Source: Candidatus Bathyarchaeia archaeon (GTDB lineage: Archaea > Thermoproteota > Bathyarchaeia > Hecatellales > Hecatellaceae). From it: a stretch of 34,490 bases of DNA. Both the position numbers and the translations under genes were made by a program. This document shows, one piece after another, positions 24,186 through 32,745 of the stretch; the first letter of the stretch is position 1; the number at the start of each line of letters is the position of its first letter. The stretch is taken from contig JAVZMI010000011.1 of assembly GCA_038883335.1 (NCBI GenBank), forward strand, positions 1 through 34,490, written 5' to 3'. Below the pieces are notes generated by a model that ran no database searches, was not told the DNA's origin, and saw only the letters and a program-made list of their open reading frames with translations.

Positions 24186-25277
24186 TTGGCGTGGGAAGTC
24201 TTCCGCCCGGATGCCCTAACCATCCTCAAAGATGAGAGATGCAAGCGCAGCCTCTCTAGATACTTCGGTATACTTCAAGGCAAAAGGCTCTCAAAGTTTC
24301 TAATAGCAAAAAGCCTTGCCGCAGAGTTCAGCGGAGAGGAGTCTATCGAGGATCTCTGGGAGCTTCACCATAAGTTAACTGAGCGTTACTACGAACTGGA
24401 GCGACGCATAGACGAGGAGGAGAGAGCTGTCGTAGGGGCGCCTCAGCCGGGGAGGTCATACCTAGACCTGAAGGTTAAGATAGGAAAGCGAATACTGGCC
24501 AGCTGCCACCTCTGCGAGCGGAGGGATAGGGTTAATAGGCTGAGGGGTGAGGTGGGTTTCTGTCGATGTGGTAGCGGCATAGAGGTTTCCAGTTTCTTCG
24601 AGCATATGGGTGAGGAAGCTGAACTCGTCCCCTCTGGCACCATTTTCACCTGCGGATGTACAATGAGATGCATCCACTGCCAGAACTGGACTATCTCTCA
24701 GCACTATGAGGCTGGGGAGATCTACTCTCCTGAAAAGCTGGCTTGGGTTATTGAAAGGCTTAAAGCCCGCGGTTGCCGGAACGCAAACCTTGTAGGGGGA
24801 GATCCTACGCCGTGGCTGAAGCACTGGCTGGAAACGTTCACACACGTGAAAGTTAACATTCCAGTTGTCTGGAATAGCAACTCCTACTACAGTGAGGAAG
24901 CTGCGCAACTTTTAGCAGGATTCGCAGACATATACCTGCTAGACTTCAAGTATGGTAATAATGAGTGTGCGATTAGAATATCCAGCGCCCCCCGTTACGT
25001 GGAGGTCTGCCAACGGAATCATCTATACGCCAAGCGCTACGGCGAACTAATCATTAGAATACTCCTACTCCCTGGGCATATTGAATGTTGCGCCAAACCC
25101 ATTTTGGATTGGATTGCTGAAAACCTAAACCCCGAGACTCGAATTAACATCATGGATCAGTACCGCCCAGAATGGAGGGCATTCGAAGCCTCTGAGCTAC
25201 GTCGGCGAGTAACCGCCAAAGAGTATCAGACTGTAATACACTATGCTAGGGATCTGGGTTTAACGAACCTAGCGTAA
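24186..25277 (+). CDS. PflX-like radical SAM protein
   Basis: A 363-residue radical SAM enzyme of the group named PflX (homologues of pyruvate formate-lyase activating enzyme, COG1313). The cluster motif is C158-TMR-C162-IH-C165, followed by QNW, with GGDP and ADIYLLDFKYG downstream in the barrel. Before it are CHLC (107-110) and CRC (126-128) cysteines, the zinc/iron binding preface typical of the group, and the segment SGTIFTCGCTMRC. The N-terminal 100 residues are helical. The partner glycyl radical protein is not in the window. The start is TTG 24186 with GGTGG about ten bases upstream. The physiological substrate of this group is unknown. Confidence 0.88.
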   Translation: MAWEVFRPDALTILKDERCKRSLSRYFGILQGKRLSKFLIAKSLAAEFSGEESIEDLWELHHKLTERYYELERRIDEEERAVVGAPQPGRSYLDLKVKIGKRILASCHLCERRDRVNRLRGEVGFCRCGSGIEVSSFFEHMGEEAELVPSGTIFTCGCTMRCIHCQNWTISQHYEAGEIYSPEKLAWVIERLKARGCRNANLVGGDPTPWLKHWLETFTHVKVNIPVVWNSNSYYSEEAAQLLAGFADIYLLDFKYGNNECAIRISSAPRYVEVCQRNHLYAKRYGELIIRILLLPGHIECCAKPILDWIAENLNPETRINIMDQYRPEWRAFEASELRRRVTAKEYQTVIHYARDLGLTNLA

Positions 25278-25471
25278 GTGCAAAAATCGGGTGTGAAAGC
25301 GAATGAGTATTAAAGATATGTTTGAAGGCAACGAGTTGTTTGCGAGTAAGGTGGACGGAACATGAGTTGCCTCTTCTAGGGAGAAGAGCGGTCAAGTTTA
25401 TCATGCGTCTGCGATTTAGGTAAAAAATTTTAAGCAACAGACCAATTATTGGAGTTAAAGGGTTAAGTTTT

Positions 25472-25960
25472 ATGCGTAGACGCTGGACTGCTACGTTCAT
25501 TTACCTCCTAGTCTTACATGTTGTCATGGTCGGTCTTCATTTTTATGGCACAGAGAGTGTCGCTCAGACTGGTGATCAAGCCACGCGTGAAGTTGAAATA
25601 AGTAGCGTCGCGTTTCTAGGTCGATTGGAGAATCCGCCTAGGGAACTCTACCGTATAACGTTGGGGGCGGAGAATCCCTCCTTCTGCACCGTAGAGCTAT
25701 CCCTTACCGACATGCAGATATGGTGTGACGAATTCTATTTGGGGCCTATTGACGATCAAGAGAAAGTTCTCTACCCTGGAGAGCGCATCCAGTTTGAGGG
25801 AGATTTCACTCTCTCAGGGGACGCACTGTCGAAACTTAGATCAAGGGGTGAGGTCACATTACAGGTAAAAGGGGTCGCCTTAGCCTCGACGACGTTCCTG
25901 TGGGTGGAAGGAAGAAACGGTCGAGACTTAGATGAGAGTGTGAAGATAAATCTTAGCTGA
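25472..25960 (+). CDS. Membrane-anchored LEA14/WHy-like beta-sandwich protein
   Basis: 162 residues. Residues about 5-25 form a single N-terminal hydrophobic helix (ATFIYLLVLHVVMVGLHFY), a signal anchor or uncleaved signal. The rest is predicted beta-rich: LGAENPSFCTVELSLTDM, WCDEFYLG, LYPGERIQFEGDF and GEVTLQVKGVAL, the pattern of LEA14-like domains, which would face outside the cell. No catalytic residues are recognised. Function unknown; similar small proteins are common in archaea. It stands alone with the purB gene 190 bases downstream. Confidence 0.65.
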   Translation: MRRRWTATFIYLLVLHVVMVGLHFYGTESVAQTGDQATREVEISSVAFLGRLENPPRELYRITLGAENPSFCTVELSLTDMQIWCDEFYLGPIDDQEKVLYPGERIQFEGDFTLSGDALSKLRSRGEVTLQVKGVALASTTFLWVEGRNGRDLDESVKINLS

Positions 25961-26150
25961 ATTCAATTCGCTAACACCTTCGTATGAGGGTCCTCGGCGA
26001 AATGTAGCATTAACCTATCGTCTCTGACAGTTTTATTTTTAATATGCACATGTTTTCGATATATTTGCCGCCCTTTGTCGGGTAATAGATAGAGCTTTAG
26101 GTTTGTGTGGCTCAATAGAATCTATGTGAAGTTGATTTTGGGGGGTTGAG

Positions 26151-27524
26151 ATGCCTATCCTACCCATAGATACGGGGCGTTACGGGACGCCTGAGATGCT
26201 AAGGATCTTCGAAGAGGAGAATCGCCTCCAGAGGATGCTCGACGTGGAGGCCGCCCTCGCCTGGGCTCAAGCTGAAGTGGGGCTAATCCCCCAAGCCGAC
26301 GCAGAGGTGATCATGGGGAAGGCTTCCGTTAAATATGTCAAACCCAGCAGAGTGAAGGAGATCGAGGGAATAATTCAACATGATGTTATGGCTGTGGTCA
26401 GAGCTTTGGCTGAGGCAAGCGGCAAGAGTGGGGGTTACGTCCACCTAGGAGCCACTAGTAATGACGTTAACGATACTGCTACAGCGCTCCAGTTCAAGGA
26501 GGCACTTACACTTATCCAAGATAAGCTCATCAGACTTGAAGGTGTATTATTGGAGGCTTCTAGGAAATATGCCAAGACCATCATGGTGGGGCGAACTCAC
26601 GGTCAACATGCACTGCCGATAACTCTCGGCTTGAAGTTTGCAGTCTGGATGATGGAAGTCTCCCGCCACTTGGAGAGGCTGATGGAGTGTAGGAGAAGGG
26701 TTTTAGTTGGAAAAATGACAGGCGCCGTAGGGACTCAGGCAGGAATGGGCGCTAGGGGGGTTGAGATACAGCATCTGGTCATGGAGCGGCTGGGTCTAAA
26801 ACCCGTGGAGGTCTCAACGCAAATAATCCAACGAGACCGTTACGGGGAGCTGATCTGTCTATTTGCCCTCATAGCGTCCACGCTAGAGAAATTCGCTACC
26901 GAGATTAGAGAACTTCAGAGACCTGAGATTGGAGAACTCCAGGAAGCCTTCGATGTCGAGTCACAGGTGGGGAGTTCCACGATGCCCCATAAAGTCAACC
27001 CAATCTTCTCTGAGCGAGTGTGTGGCTTAGCCAAGACAGTGCGGGGCTTAGTAATTCCTGCACTAGAGAACATTCCAACCTGGCATGAGAGAGACTTAAC
27101 CCAGTCCTCATCCGAACGGATCATCATACCCACCGCCTTCATACTCCTAGACTACATGCTGGCATTAATGGTGCGGATACTCTCAACTCTCAGAGTTAAT
27201 GAAGAGAGGATGCGGCAGAATATGGAGCTCACGCAGGGGCGTTTCATGTCAGAAGCTTTAATGCTAGCGCTTACAAGGAAAGGAATGGATCGCCAAGAAG
27301 CCCATGAACTTGTGAGAAAGCTGGCAATGAATAGCCTAGTTGAGAATAAGAGTTTCAAAGAAGTTCTGGTCAAAGATCCTAACGTAAGGCGGTACATGCG
27401 TGAAGAGGAAGTCGAAGACGCGCTCAATCCTGAGAACTACCTAGGAACCACCCTAGAACAGATTGAGAGGGCTGTAAAAACCGCAGAGTCACAGATGACT
27501 AGGCTGTCAAGCTCCATGCCGTGA
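26151..27524 (+). CDS. purB: Adenylosuccinate lyase
   Basis: Cleaves SAICAR and adenylosuccinate, releasing fumarate, in purine synthesis. 457 residues, of the short (about 450) class. Visible signatures: HLGATSNDVNDTATALQ, GRTHGQHALPITLG with the catalytic histidine, and the fumarase-superfamily loop VGSSTMPHKVNPIFSER. The start is ATG 26151 with a GGGGGG run ending a few bases upstream. The gene is monocistronic and convergent with the ribosomal cluster, ending about 100 bases before uS19. The PRPP synthetase gene at 22216-23196 serves the same pathway but is not in its operon. Confidence 0.96.
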   Translation: MPILPIDTGRYGTPEMLRIFEEENRLQRMLDVEAALAWAQAEVGLIPQADAEVIMGKASVKYVKPSRVKEIEGIIQHDVMAVVRALAEASGKSGGYVHLGATSNDVNDTATALQFKEALTLIQDKLIRLEGVLLEASRKYAKTIMVGRTHGQHALPITLGLKFAVWMMEVSRHLERLMECRRRVLVGKMTGAVGTQAGMGARGVEIQHLVMERLGLKPVEVSTQIIQRDRYGELICLFALIASTLEKFATEIRELQRPEIGELQEAFDVESQVGSSTMPHKVNPIFSERVCGLAKTVRGLVIPALENIPTWHERDLTQSSSERIIIPTAFILLDYMLALMVRILSTLRVNEERMRQNMELTQGRFMSEALMLALTRKGMDRQEAHELVRKLAMNSLVENKSFKEVLVKDPNVRRYMREEEVEDALNPENYLGTTLEQIERAVKTAESQMTRLSSSMP

Positions 27525-27625
27525 GAGAGCCCACAACACGGGTGCAACCTCTTCCAATACGCATCCAGAGTCAACCCAAGCGGCGCAAAAAGGTGTTAAT
27601 AACTCTGTTGGCAACCTCGTCCAGC

Positions 27626-28027
27626 CTACTTCAAAGGAACATACATTGAACTCCGGCTGGCTCCAATGCCCGGGTTCCCATGTACAACCTTCTTATTGGT
27701 TATAACGAACTCGCCTAGGAGATGACCTACCATCTCAGGGGTAATAGTTACATTCACAAACTCCTTCCCGTTGTGGACGGCGATGTTGACACCGATCATC
27801 TCAGGAAGTATTAGCATATCACGTGCATGAGTTTCTATGGGCGCACTCTGCGGCTTGCCGCTCTTTCTCATCGATCGTATAGTCTCGAGAAGTTTCCTAT
27901 GCTCCGGGGGTAATCCACGTGTCAGTTTCCTCTTGTACTTTGAAGGGAGAAGGCTAACGAAGTCATCCATCGACATCCTTTCAAGTTGGGCGATGCTATA
28001 GCCCCTGTAGAGGAACTCCTTCGGCAA
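27626..28027 (-). CDS. rpsS: Small ribosomal subunit protein uS19
   Basis: A 133-residue archaeal uS19 that binds 16S rRNA in the head of the 30S subunit. Recognisable segments: EFLYRGYSIAQLERM, LLPSKYKRKLTRGLPPEH, ETHARDMLILPEMIG and the conserved C-terminal core NGKEFVNVTITPEMVGHLLGEF, ending in KKVVHGNPGIGASRSS. It starts at TTG 28027 since an in-frame stop lies four codons upstream. It is the last gene of the cluster here; uL22 and uS3, which usually follow, are not present and purB comes instead. Confidence 0.96.
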   Translation of the reverse strand: MPKEFLYRGYSIAQLERMSMDDFVSLLPSKYKRKLTRGLPPEHRKLLETIRSMRKSGKPQSAPIETHARDMLILPEMIGVNIAVHNGKEFVNVTITPEMVGHLLGEFVITNKKVVHGNPGIGASRSSMYVPLK

Positions 28028-28080
28028 GGTCCCACTTACCTATTCCACTCAAACAGCTTTATTTAAGTTTACTCGTCCAA

Positions 28081-28830
28081 TCAAGCGACCATTGCTTTCT
28101 TGCTCTTCTCAGCTCTTCCGGTCTGCCGTGCAGCTATAAGCCCCACCTTCTGCCCAGGGGGTGCACCCCTCGCCACAGTAGTCGGTTTGAGGGAGCCGGT
28201 CTTATGTCGTCCCCCGCCATGGGGATGCACTGCCGCTATCATAGCGACACCCTTCACTATCGGGTAGTCGTGACCTTTAGCCCTCATAAGGTGGAACCGC
28301 TCCCCAGCCTTAAGAAATGGCTTATCAGTTCTCCCAGCCCCCGCTGCCACACCGATTGTAGCCCGACACCTCCCATCCAGATAAACTGTCTTACCTGAAC
28401 TCAGTTTGAGTGCAATTCCTGCTGGCGTGTGGGCGATAACTGTTGCGTAACCTCCCGATGATCTGATGAATCGTCCCCCATCGCCGGGGAGGCGTTCAAT
28501 GTTATAGACCATTGTGCCTTCCGGTATTTTTGACAAGGGTAGGATATTTCCAACACTTACGCTTGCCTCCTCGCCTATCTCTATCTCTCTGCCTACGTAG
28601 AGACCCTCTGAGGCTATGTTGTAGAAATCCGTCCCGTTAGCTAGGCGAATTAAGGCTAGGGGTGCCCCCCTCCCGGGGTCGTGGACAAGACATGATACTA
28701 CACCCTTCAATGTCTCGGTCTGGGCTAGGCTAGTGAAAGGATATCTAGCCGGTGCTACTCTTTTATGGGTTGCAGCCCTGAATGTTGGGGTTCCTGCACC
28801 TCTCCTTTGAACTCTGATCTTCTTGCCCAT
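28081..28830 (-). CDS. rplB: Large ribosomal subunit protein uL2
   Basis: A 249-residue uL2, part of the 50S peptidyl-transferase neighbourhood. Signatures: MGKKIRVQRRGAGTPTF start (archaeal type), GGDGRFIRSSGGYATV-like segment (PGDGGRFIRSSGGY), GRCRATIG and the highly conserved VAMIAAVHPHGGGRHKTG near residue 200. The ATG at 28830 is 18 bases after the uL23 stop, with an AGAGGG site between them. It is followed by uS19 after 53 bases. Confidence 0.97.
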   Translation of the reverse strand: MGKKIRVQRRGAGTPTFRAATHKRVAPARYPFTSLAQTETLKGVVSCLVHDPGRGAPLALIRLANGTDFYNIASEGLYVGREIEIGEEASVSVGNILPLSKIPEGTMVYNIERLPGDGGRFIRSSGGYATVIAHTPAGIALKLSSGKTVYLDGRCRATIGVAAGAGRTDKPFLKAGERFHLMRAKGHDYPIVKGVAMIAAVHPHGGGRHKTGSLKPTTVARGAPPGQKVGLIAARQTGRAEKSKKAMVA

Positions 28831-28848
28831 TTCATGTCTACCCTCTAG

Positions 28849-29115
28849 TTATAGTATTCCAAGTTTTATGGCTATGTCGGATGCGTGGTATTCTGGGGTG
28901 AGCTTCACATAGGCTTTCTTAGAGCCTAGGGGGGTGATGAGGATGTTAACCTTTTCCACCTTAACCTCGTAGAGCTTCTCCACAGCTTTCTTCACATCTT
29001 CTTTAGATGCTTTTAGGTCCACTATGAAGACCAATTTGTTCTCAGCCTCGATTAGAGCTACAGCCTCTTCTGTTATCAGAGGGTAAAGGATGACTTTGTG
29101 GGGGTCATGCGTCAT
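28849..29115 (-). CDS. rplW: Large ribosomal subunit protein uL23
   Basis: 88 codons of uL23 in the archaeal form: [25 protein letters not shown], then [16 protein letters not shown] and a final [21 protein letters not shown]. The ATG at 29115 is chosen because a GAGGT site lies about nine bases upstream; an upstream in-frame ATG (29154) would force a 26-base overlap into uL4 and add a non-conserved 13-residue extension. The protein contacts 23S rRNA at the tunnel exit and docks signal recognition particle. It lies between uL4 and uL2. Confidence 0.95.
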   Translation of the reverse strand: MTHDPHKVILYPLITEEAVALIEAENKLVFIVDLKASKEDVKKAVEKLYEVKVEKVNILITPLGSKKAYVKLTPEYHASDIAIKLGIL

Positions 29116-29128
29116 TCGTTGTTCTACC

Positions 29129-29965
29129 TCAGTTGAAGATGTTTTCCTCCTCAAGCCTCTTGATGGCCGACTCGCTCCAGATCGTGAGTCTACCTGGGTG
29201 GGCTCCGGGTGCGAGTAGTTCAGCGTTCAGTCTGTCCACCAGAGCAGTTTCGACGCCTGGTATGTTCGACGCTGCTTTACTGATGCCTTGGTCTGAGGCG
29301 ACCACTATGAGAGGGCCGCATGGGTTTCTATATTTTCTGCCTCTCGTCTTACCTCTTCCGGCACGGATCCTTGTACTACTCTCTCTGAGCCTCTCCAGTT
29401 CGTCGGCCAGTCCAAGGGACTCAATGGCTTTACATATGGCGTTGGTGGTTTTTACTCTCTCTATCTCGTCCTCAACAATGAGTGGAAGGGTATCTATTGT
29501 GCCTAGTCTATGTCCCCTTTTGGTGGCGGCGTCTGTGTTTGCAGTGGCTGCGATGGCTGACCTTATGGCGAGATGTCTCTCTTTCTTGTTTATCCGTTTG
29601 AGTATTATCTTGGCGGTTTTGGGCGGGTGGGCTAGTCTTCCTCCGACTGCGCTGTGGATCATTGCGGCTTGGCCGGCTTTCGGGTAGCCTTGGCCTTTGA
29701 TTCTTGGGACGCGTGCTATGCCGAGGCCTACGCCTCGGGAGACGGCTGAGCTTTTCTTCCCAGCTCGTGGGTCGCGGCCTTTTGGTTGGAGGCGGGTTGA
29801 TTGGACTGCGAGTACTGCTCTCTTGATCAGGTCAGGTCTTATTGGGGTTTGGAATATGGGTGGTAGGGTTAGTTTCTTGTTTGGTTTCCCTTCGAGGGTG
29901 TAGACTGGTACTGTGTGTGTGGGGTCAGGAGTTGTTTGAGTTTGCTCTGAGGGGTGGGCTGTCAT
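29129..29965 (-). CDS. Large ribosomal subunit protein uL4
   Basis: A 278-residue archaeal/eukaryotic-type uL4 lining the exit tunnel. Recognised by [31 protein letters not shown], the [19 protein letters not shown] loop region, [14 protein letters not shown] and the [17 protein letters not shown] segment. The start ATG is 29965, 16 bases after the uL3 stop. The coding strand of this gene becomes increasingly C/A-rich toward uL3. Long antisense frames across it are a by-product of that bias. Confidence 0.95.
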   Translation of the reverse strand: MTAHPSEQTQTTPDPTHTVPVYTLEGKPNKKLTLPPIFQTPIRPDLIKRAVLAVQSTRLQPKGRDPRAGKKSSAVSRGVGLGIARVPRIKGQGYPKAGQAAMIHSAVGGRLAHPPKTAKIILKRINKKERHLAIRSAIAATANTDAATKRGHRLGTIDTLPLIVEDEIERVKTTNAICKAIESLGLADELERLRESSTRIRAGRGKTRGRKYRNPCGPLIVVASDQGISKAASNIPGVETALVDRLNAELLAPGAHPGRLTIWSESAIKRLEEENIFN

Positions 29966-29981
29966 GGTTTATACCTCTATG

Positions 29982-30980
29982 CTATCTGGCTGCTACCTCT
30001 GGTGGGAAGAGTGTGATGGTTGGTGGTTTGGGTTGTGCGTGTGGTCTGGCTGGTTGGCGTAATATTATTAGGCGTTTGGGGGTTCCGGGGATGCTGCCTT
30101 TTAGTAGTAGGTAGTGTCCTTTGAGTATGCCGTAGCGGTTGAATCCCTCTCTTGGGTTTGCCTCGGCGGGGGTTGTGCCGATTTTGAGAACTCTCTTATT
30201 CAGTTCGACTCTTCTAGCGTAGCCCATCTGGCCTGCTCTGGCTACTGTGTATGTTACGGAGGCTGGGTGCCATGGGCCTATGCACCCGACGCTTCGGACG
30301 TGTTTTCGTGATTTGTCTTGGAGGATTCGGACTCCGAACCGTTTGACTGGGCCTTGGAATCCTTTACCTTTTGTTACCGCAGCTACGTCTATGCATTGGC
30401 CTTCCTTCACGAATGAGGTTACATCTATCTCTTTGCCGAGTATGGTTTTTCCGTATTCTAGTTGGTCTTTCGGCGTATTTCCGCCTATGGCTACCTCGAA
30501 GACTTCGGGTTTCTTCTTGTGGAGTCCGGCTTTGTGCGGGTTTGTGGCTGCTATGGCTCGGATTGTGGCTGTTTGGTCGAGTTTGGCTTCGAGTGTCTTC
30601 AGGTCTTCTTCGGGGTTGGGGTTTGGGGGCGGTTTGAGGGTTCGGGTTAGGTGTTTAGGTAAGGTTTTTGCCCAGGCTTCGCCTAGGGTTTTTAGGCCGT
30701 TGGTTGTGGTCTCATAGGCTCGGAGGGCGATGATTGTGAGGGGTGGGGTTTCGACTATTGTGACTGGGGTGAAGATTTCGCGGCCGTAGTTTGGGGAGGT
30801 TGGGTTGTCTTCTAGGATGAATGCGTGGGACATGCCTGCCTTATAGCCTGCGAAGCCCAGTAGCTTGGGTTCAGCTGTTTGGGGCCAGTAGCGTGGCGTG
30901 GCTATTAGGCTTGCGGCGCGCCCCCTCGGCCTGAAGGCTAGTGAGCCCCTATGTGGGGCGTGTTTCTTCCTATGCCCCAT
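29982..30980 (-). CDS. Large ribosomal subunit protein uL3
   Basis: A 332-residue archaeal/eukaryotic-type uL3 at the peptidyl-transferase base. Features: MGHRKKHAPHRGSLAFRPRGRA start, GFAGYKAGMSHAF, VTKGKGFQGPVKRFGVR with the W/GPWHPASVTYTVARAGQMGYARRVELNKRV stretch typical of the family, and KGHYLLLKGSIPGTPKRL. It is the first gene of the minus-strand ribosomal cluster and has its own TATA box, 31025-31035. The coding strand is strikingly C/A-rich (complement G/T-rich), especially 29990-30960. Confidence 0.96.
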   Translation of the reverse strand: MGHRKKHAPHRGSLAFRPRGRAASLIATPRYWPQTAEPKLLGFAGYKAGMSHAFILEDNPTSPNYGREIFTPVTIVETPPLTIIALRAYETTTNGLKTLGEAWAKTLPKHLTRTLKPPPNPNPEEDLKTLEAKLDQTATIRAIAATNPHKAGLHKKKPEVFEVAIGGNTPKDQLEYGKTILGKEIDVTSFVKEGQCIDVAAVTKGKGFQGPVKRFGVRILQDKSRKHVRSVGCIGPWHPASVTYTVARAGQMGYARRVELNKRVLKIGTTPAEANPREGFNRYGILKGHYLLLKGSIPGTPKRLIILRQPARPHAQPKPPTITLFPPEVAAR

Positions 30981-31024
30981 AAACCCTCACATCTATGTAA
31001 CGTAACACAACAACATCTAAACAT

Positions 31025-31035
31025 CTTTATTTAAG
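31025..31035 (-). promoter_or_regulatory. TATA box of the uL3-uS19 ribosomal cluster
   Basis: The minus strand reads CTTAAATAAAG, a strong archaeal TATA match about 50 bases before the uL3 ATG at 30980. It predicts transcription start near 31005 and a short leader with a GAGGG ribosome site. It gives the cluster an independent promoter, which matters because the restriction-modification gene lies between uL3 and the SPOUT methyltransferase that normally precedes it. Confidence 0.6.
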
Positions 31036-31185
31036 CATTATTTCTACCTGAGGGAACTTTTTAGTTATTTCCAAACTGGAATCTGGCTTTTAGTGTCGAA
31101 ATTATTTTAGACGTGAAAAGTGCTATGTAAGAGGAGAAGGCTTTCTCTTGGTGGAGAACGGGGAAGGTTGAGTCGAGAGGCTAAA

Positions 31186-32745
31186 GTGGAGAGTGAGTTT
31201 TACCGTCTAATAAAGAATGTCCTCGATAAGCATGGTTATGTGATCGAGGGTGTAAGGCTTGAGAATGTTGAGACGCAATATCCAGTTAACTCCGGAAGGG
31301 CTGATTTGGCTGTTCTCTTAGACTCTAGACGACCTCTGGCGATCATTGAGTGCAAGAGGAAGTTAGAGGCTGCTAGGGCCTATGTGGAGCGTCGAGACTT
31401 TGACCCGTTAAGTAGTAAGGTGATAGATCAGGCTAAGCTTTATGCAGTAAATTCTGGCGCCCCGCTTTTCGCGACGACTAATGGGAAGGTGTTCGCATTA
31501 TTCACTATGCCTGAGAGAGGTGAACCTTTCAGGATAGATAGGCATCGTCTTCTCGTGAAGGACATCCAACTTAGGGAGGAAGCGGTCGAGGAGATCCTCA
31601 AAGTTATTGTGGAATGGCATGCAGGCATAGTTATCCCACGCACACCGGTTGACTGGACGTTTATAATTAGGCTTAGAAGTTTCGTTGAGTGGCTTGCACC
31701 CTACCTAAAACGAGTAATCAAAGAGAAGCTTACCAGAGATAAGGAGTTTATCTCCAAGTTTGAAGAGTTGAGAAAGGAAGCCGGCGAAACAACCCCTGAG
31801 GTGCTGGCCAGAGAGGCCGCTTATATTCTCATGAATAAGATAATTTTCTACAAGATTCTGGAGAGGCATTACGGGCTTATTAAGCTAAGTCCTATTTCAA
31901 CACCGAATGGTTCACAGTATGTCAAGACATTAAATAGCTTCTTTACTAGGGCTGTCGAGGAGACTAAAGATTTTGAGCCTATATTTTTCGCTGGATTTTA
32001 TGATCTTATACCGTTGCCGGATGACGAGTACGTGTTAGAGGAAGTCAATACTTTCATTGGAGATATGGATACTTACAGGCTTGAGGAGATTGAGTCAGAT
32101 GTCGTAGGTTTCATATATGAGACACTCATCCCTGAGGTGGAAAGACACCAACTTGGCCAATTTTACACTCCACCGCAAATAGCTGAACTGATAACAAGAT
32201 GGGCTATACGAAGCCCAGACGATAAGGTTTTAGATCCAGGATGTGGAAGCGGTACTTTTCTTATTAAGGCTTACAAAGTTTTGAGAGAGCTTAAGGGTAG
32301 AACGAAAAGGGGGAATTTGCATGAGGAGACCCTCAGGCAATTATATGCCTTCGACGTCAACCCGTTTCCAACCCATTTAACAGCTATGAACCTAGCCATG
32401 AGGGATATTAAATCGCCTACCAGTGAGATGAATGTTATCCGCACCGACTTTTTTCATCGTCACCCTAAGGAGTCGGTTCTGTGTCCATATGCAGTTAGGA
32501 CCCCTGCGGGTGAGGTTAGGCGTGAAATCTTTATTCCGCAAGTTGACGCGGTTGTGGCCAATCCGCCATATACAAGGTGGACAGAGATACCTGAGCCTAC
32601 TAAGAAAGCCATTACAAGTAAGATTGGGGATGCATTGCGGAGGTATCACTTGACTGCTAGAGTTTCTCAGGGCATTGAACCCGGAATCTATATACACTTC
32701 ATAATTCACGGAACCAACTTAAGCCTAATGGCAGACTTGGGATGA
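31186..32745 (+). CDS. Type IIG-like restriction-modification enzyme, 5' part (nuclease plus methylase core)
   Basis: A 519-residue N-terminal portion. It opens with a PD-(D/E)XK-type nuclease module: Asp40 in GRADLAVL, then AIIECKRK (Glu55, Lys57). A helical connector follows, then an N6-adenine methylase core with LGQFYTPPQIAE, SAM motif LDPGCGSGTFL (Asp350) and catalytic NPPY (from Asn459). The frame ends in a non-homologous tail (NLSLMADLG) because of a one-base shift near 32719-32721. Read one base back, the sequence continues KPNGRLG into the next frame. GTG 31186 is preferred, with GAGAGG five bases upstream; TTG 31168 and GTG 31120 are in frame. Predicted to cut and methylate DNA. Confidence 0.85.
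   Translation: MESEFYRLIKNVLDKHGYVIEGVRLENVETQYPVNSGRADLAVLLDSRRPLAIIECKRKLEAARAYVERRDFDPLSSKVIDQAKLYAVNSGAPLFATTNGKVFALFTMPERGEPFRIDRHRLLVKDIQLREEAVEEILKVIVEWHAGIVIPRTPVDWTFIIRLRSFVEWLAPYLKRVIKEKLTRDKEFISKFEELRKEAGETTPEVLAREAAYILMNKIIFYKILERHYGLIKLSPISTPNGSQYVKTLNSFFTRAVEETKDFEPIFFAGFYDLIPLPDDEYVLEEVNTFIGDMDTYRLEEIESDVVGFIYETLIPEVERHQLGQFYTPPQIAELITRWAIRSPDDKVLDPGCGSGTFLIKAYKVLRELKGRTKRGNLHEETLRQLYAFDVNPFPTHLTAMNLAMRDIKSPTSEMNVIRTDFFHRHPKESVLCPYAVRTPAGEVRREIFIPQVDAVVANPPYTRWTEIPEPTKKAITSKIGDALRRYHLTARVSQGIEPGIYIHFIIHGTNLSLMADLG
32719..32745 (+). other. Frameshift junction in the restriction-modification gene
   Basis: In the upstream frame the sequence gives GTN then LSLMADLG and a stop. In the downstream frame, from the AAG at 32721, it gives KPNGRLGMIISN, the expected methylase continuation. 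One base is missing in the codon between Asn (32716-32718) and Lys (32721-32723). No homopolymer or standard slippery heptamer is present at the site. The ATGA overlap right after it could allow restart. Confidence 0.75.

Noticed and set aside
29133-29687. 184-codon plus-strand frame opposite uL4, and similar frames opposite uL3 (30247-30717)
   Set aside because: They are products of the strong strand bias in those ribosomal genes, with no recognisable protein features.
32716-32724. Programmed -1 frameshifting in the restriction-modification gene
   Set aside because: AAC TTA AGC does not form a standard slippery heptamer and no strong downstream structure is apparent; mutation, split gene or assembly error is more likely.
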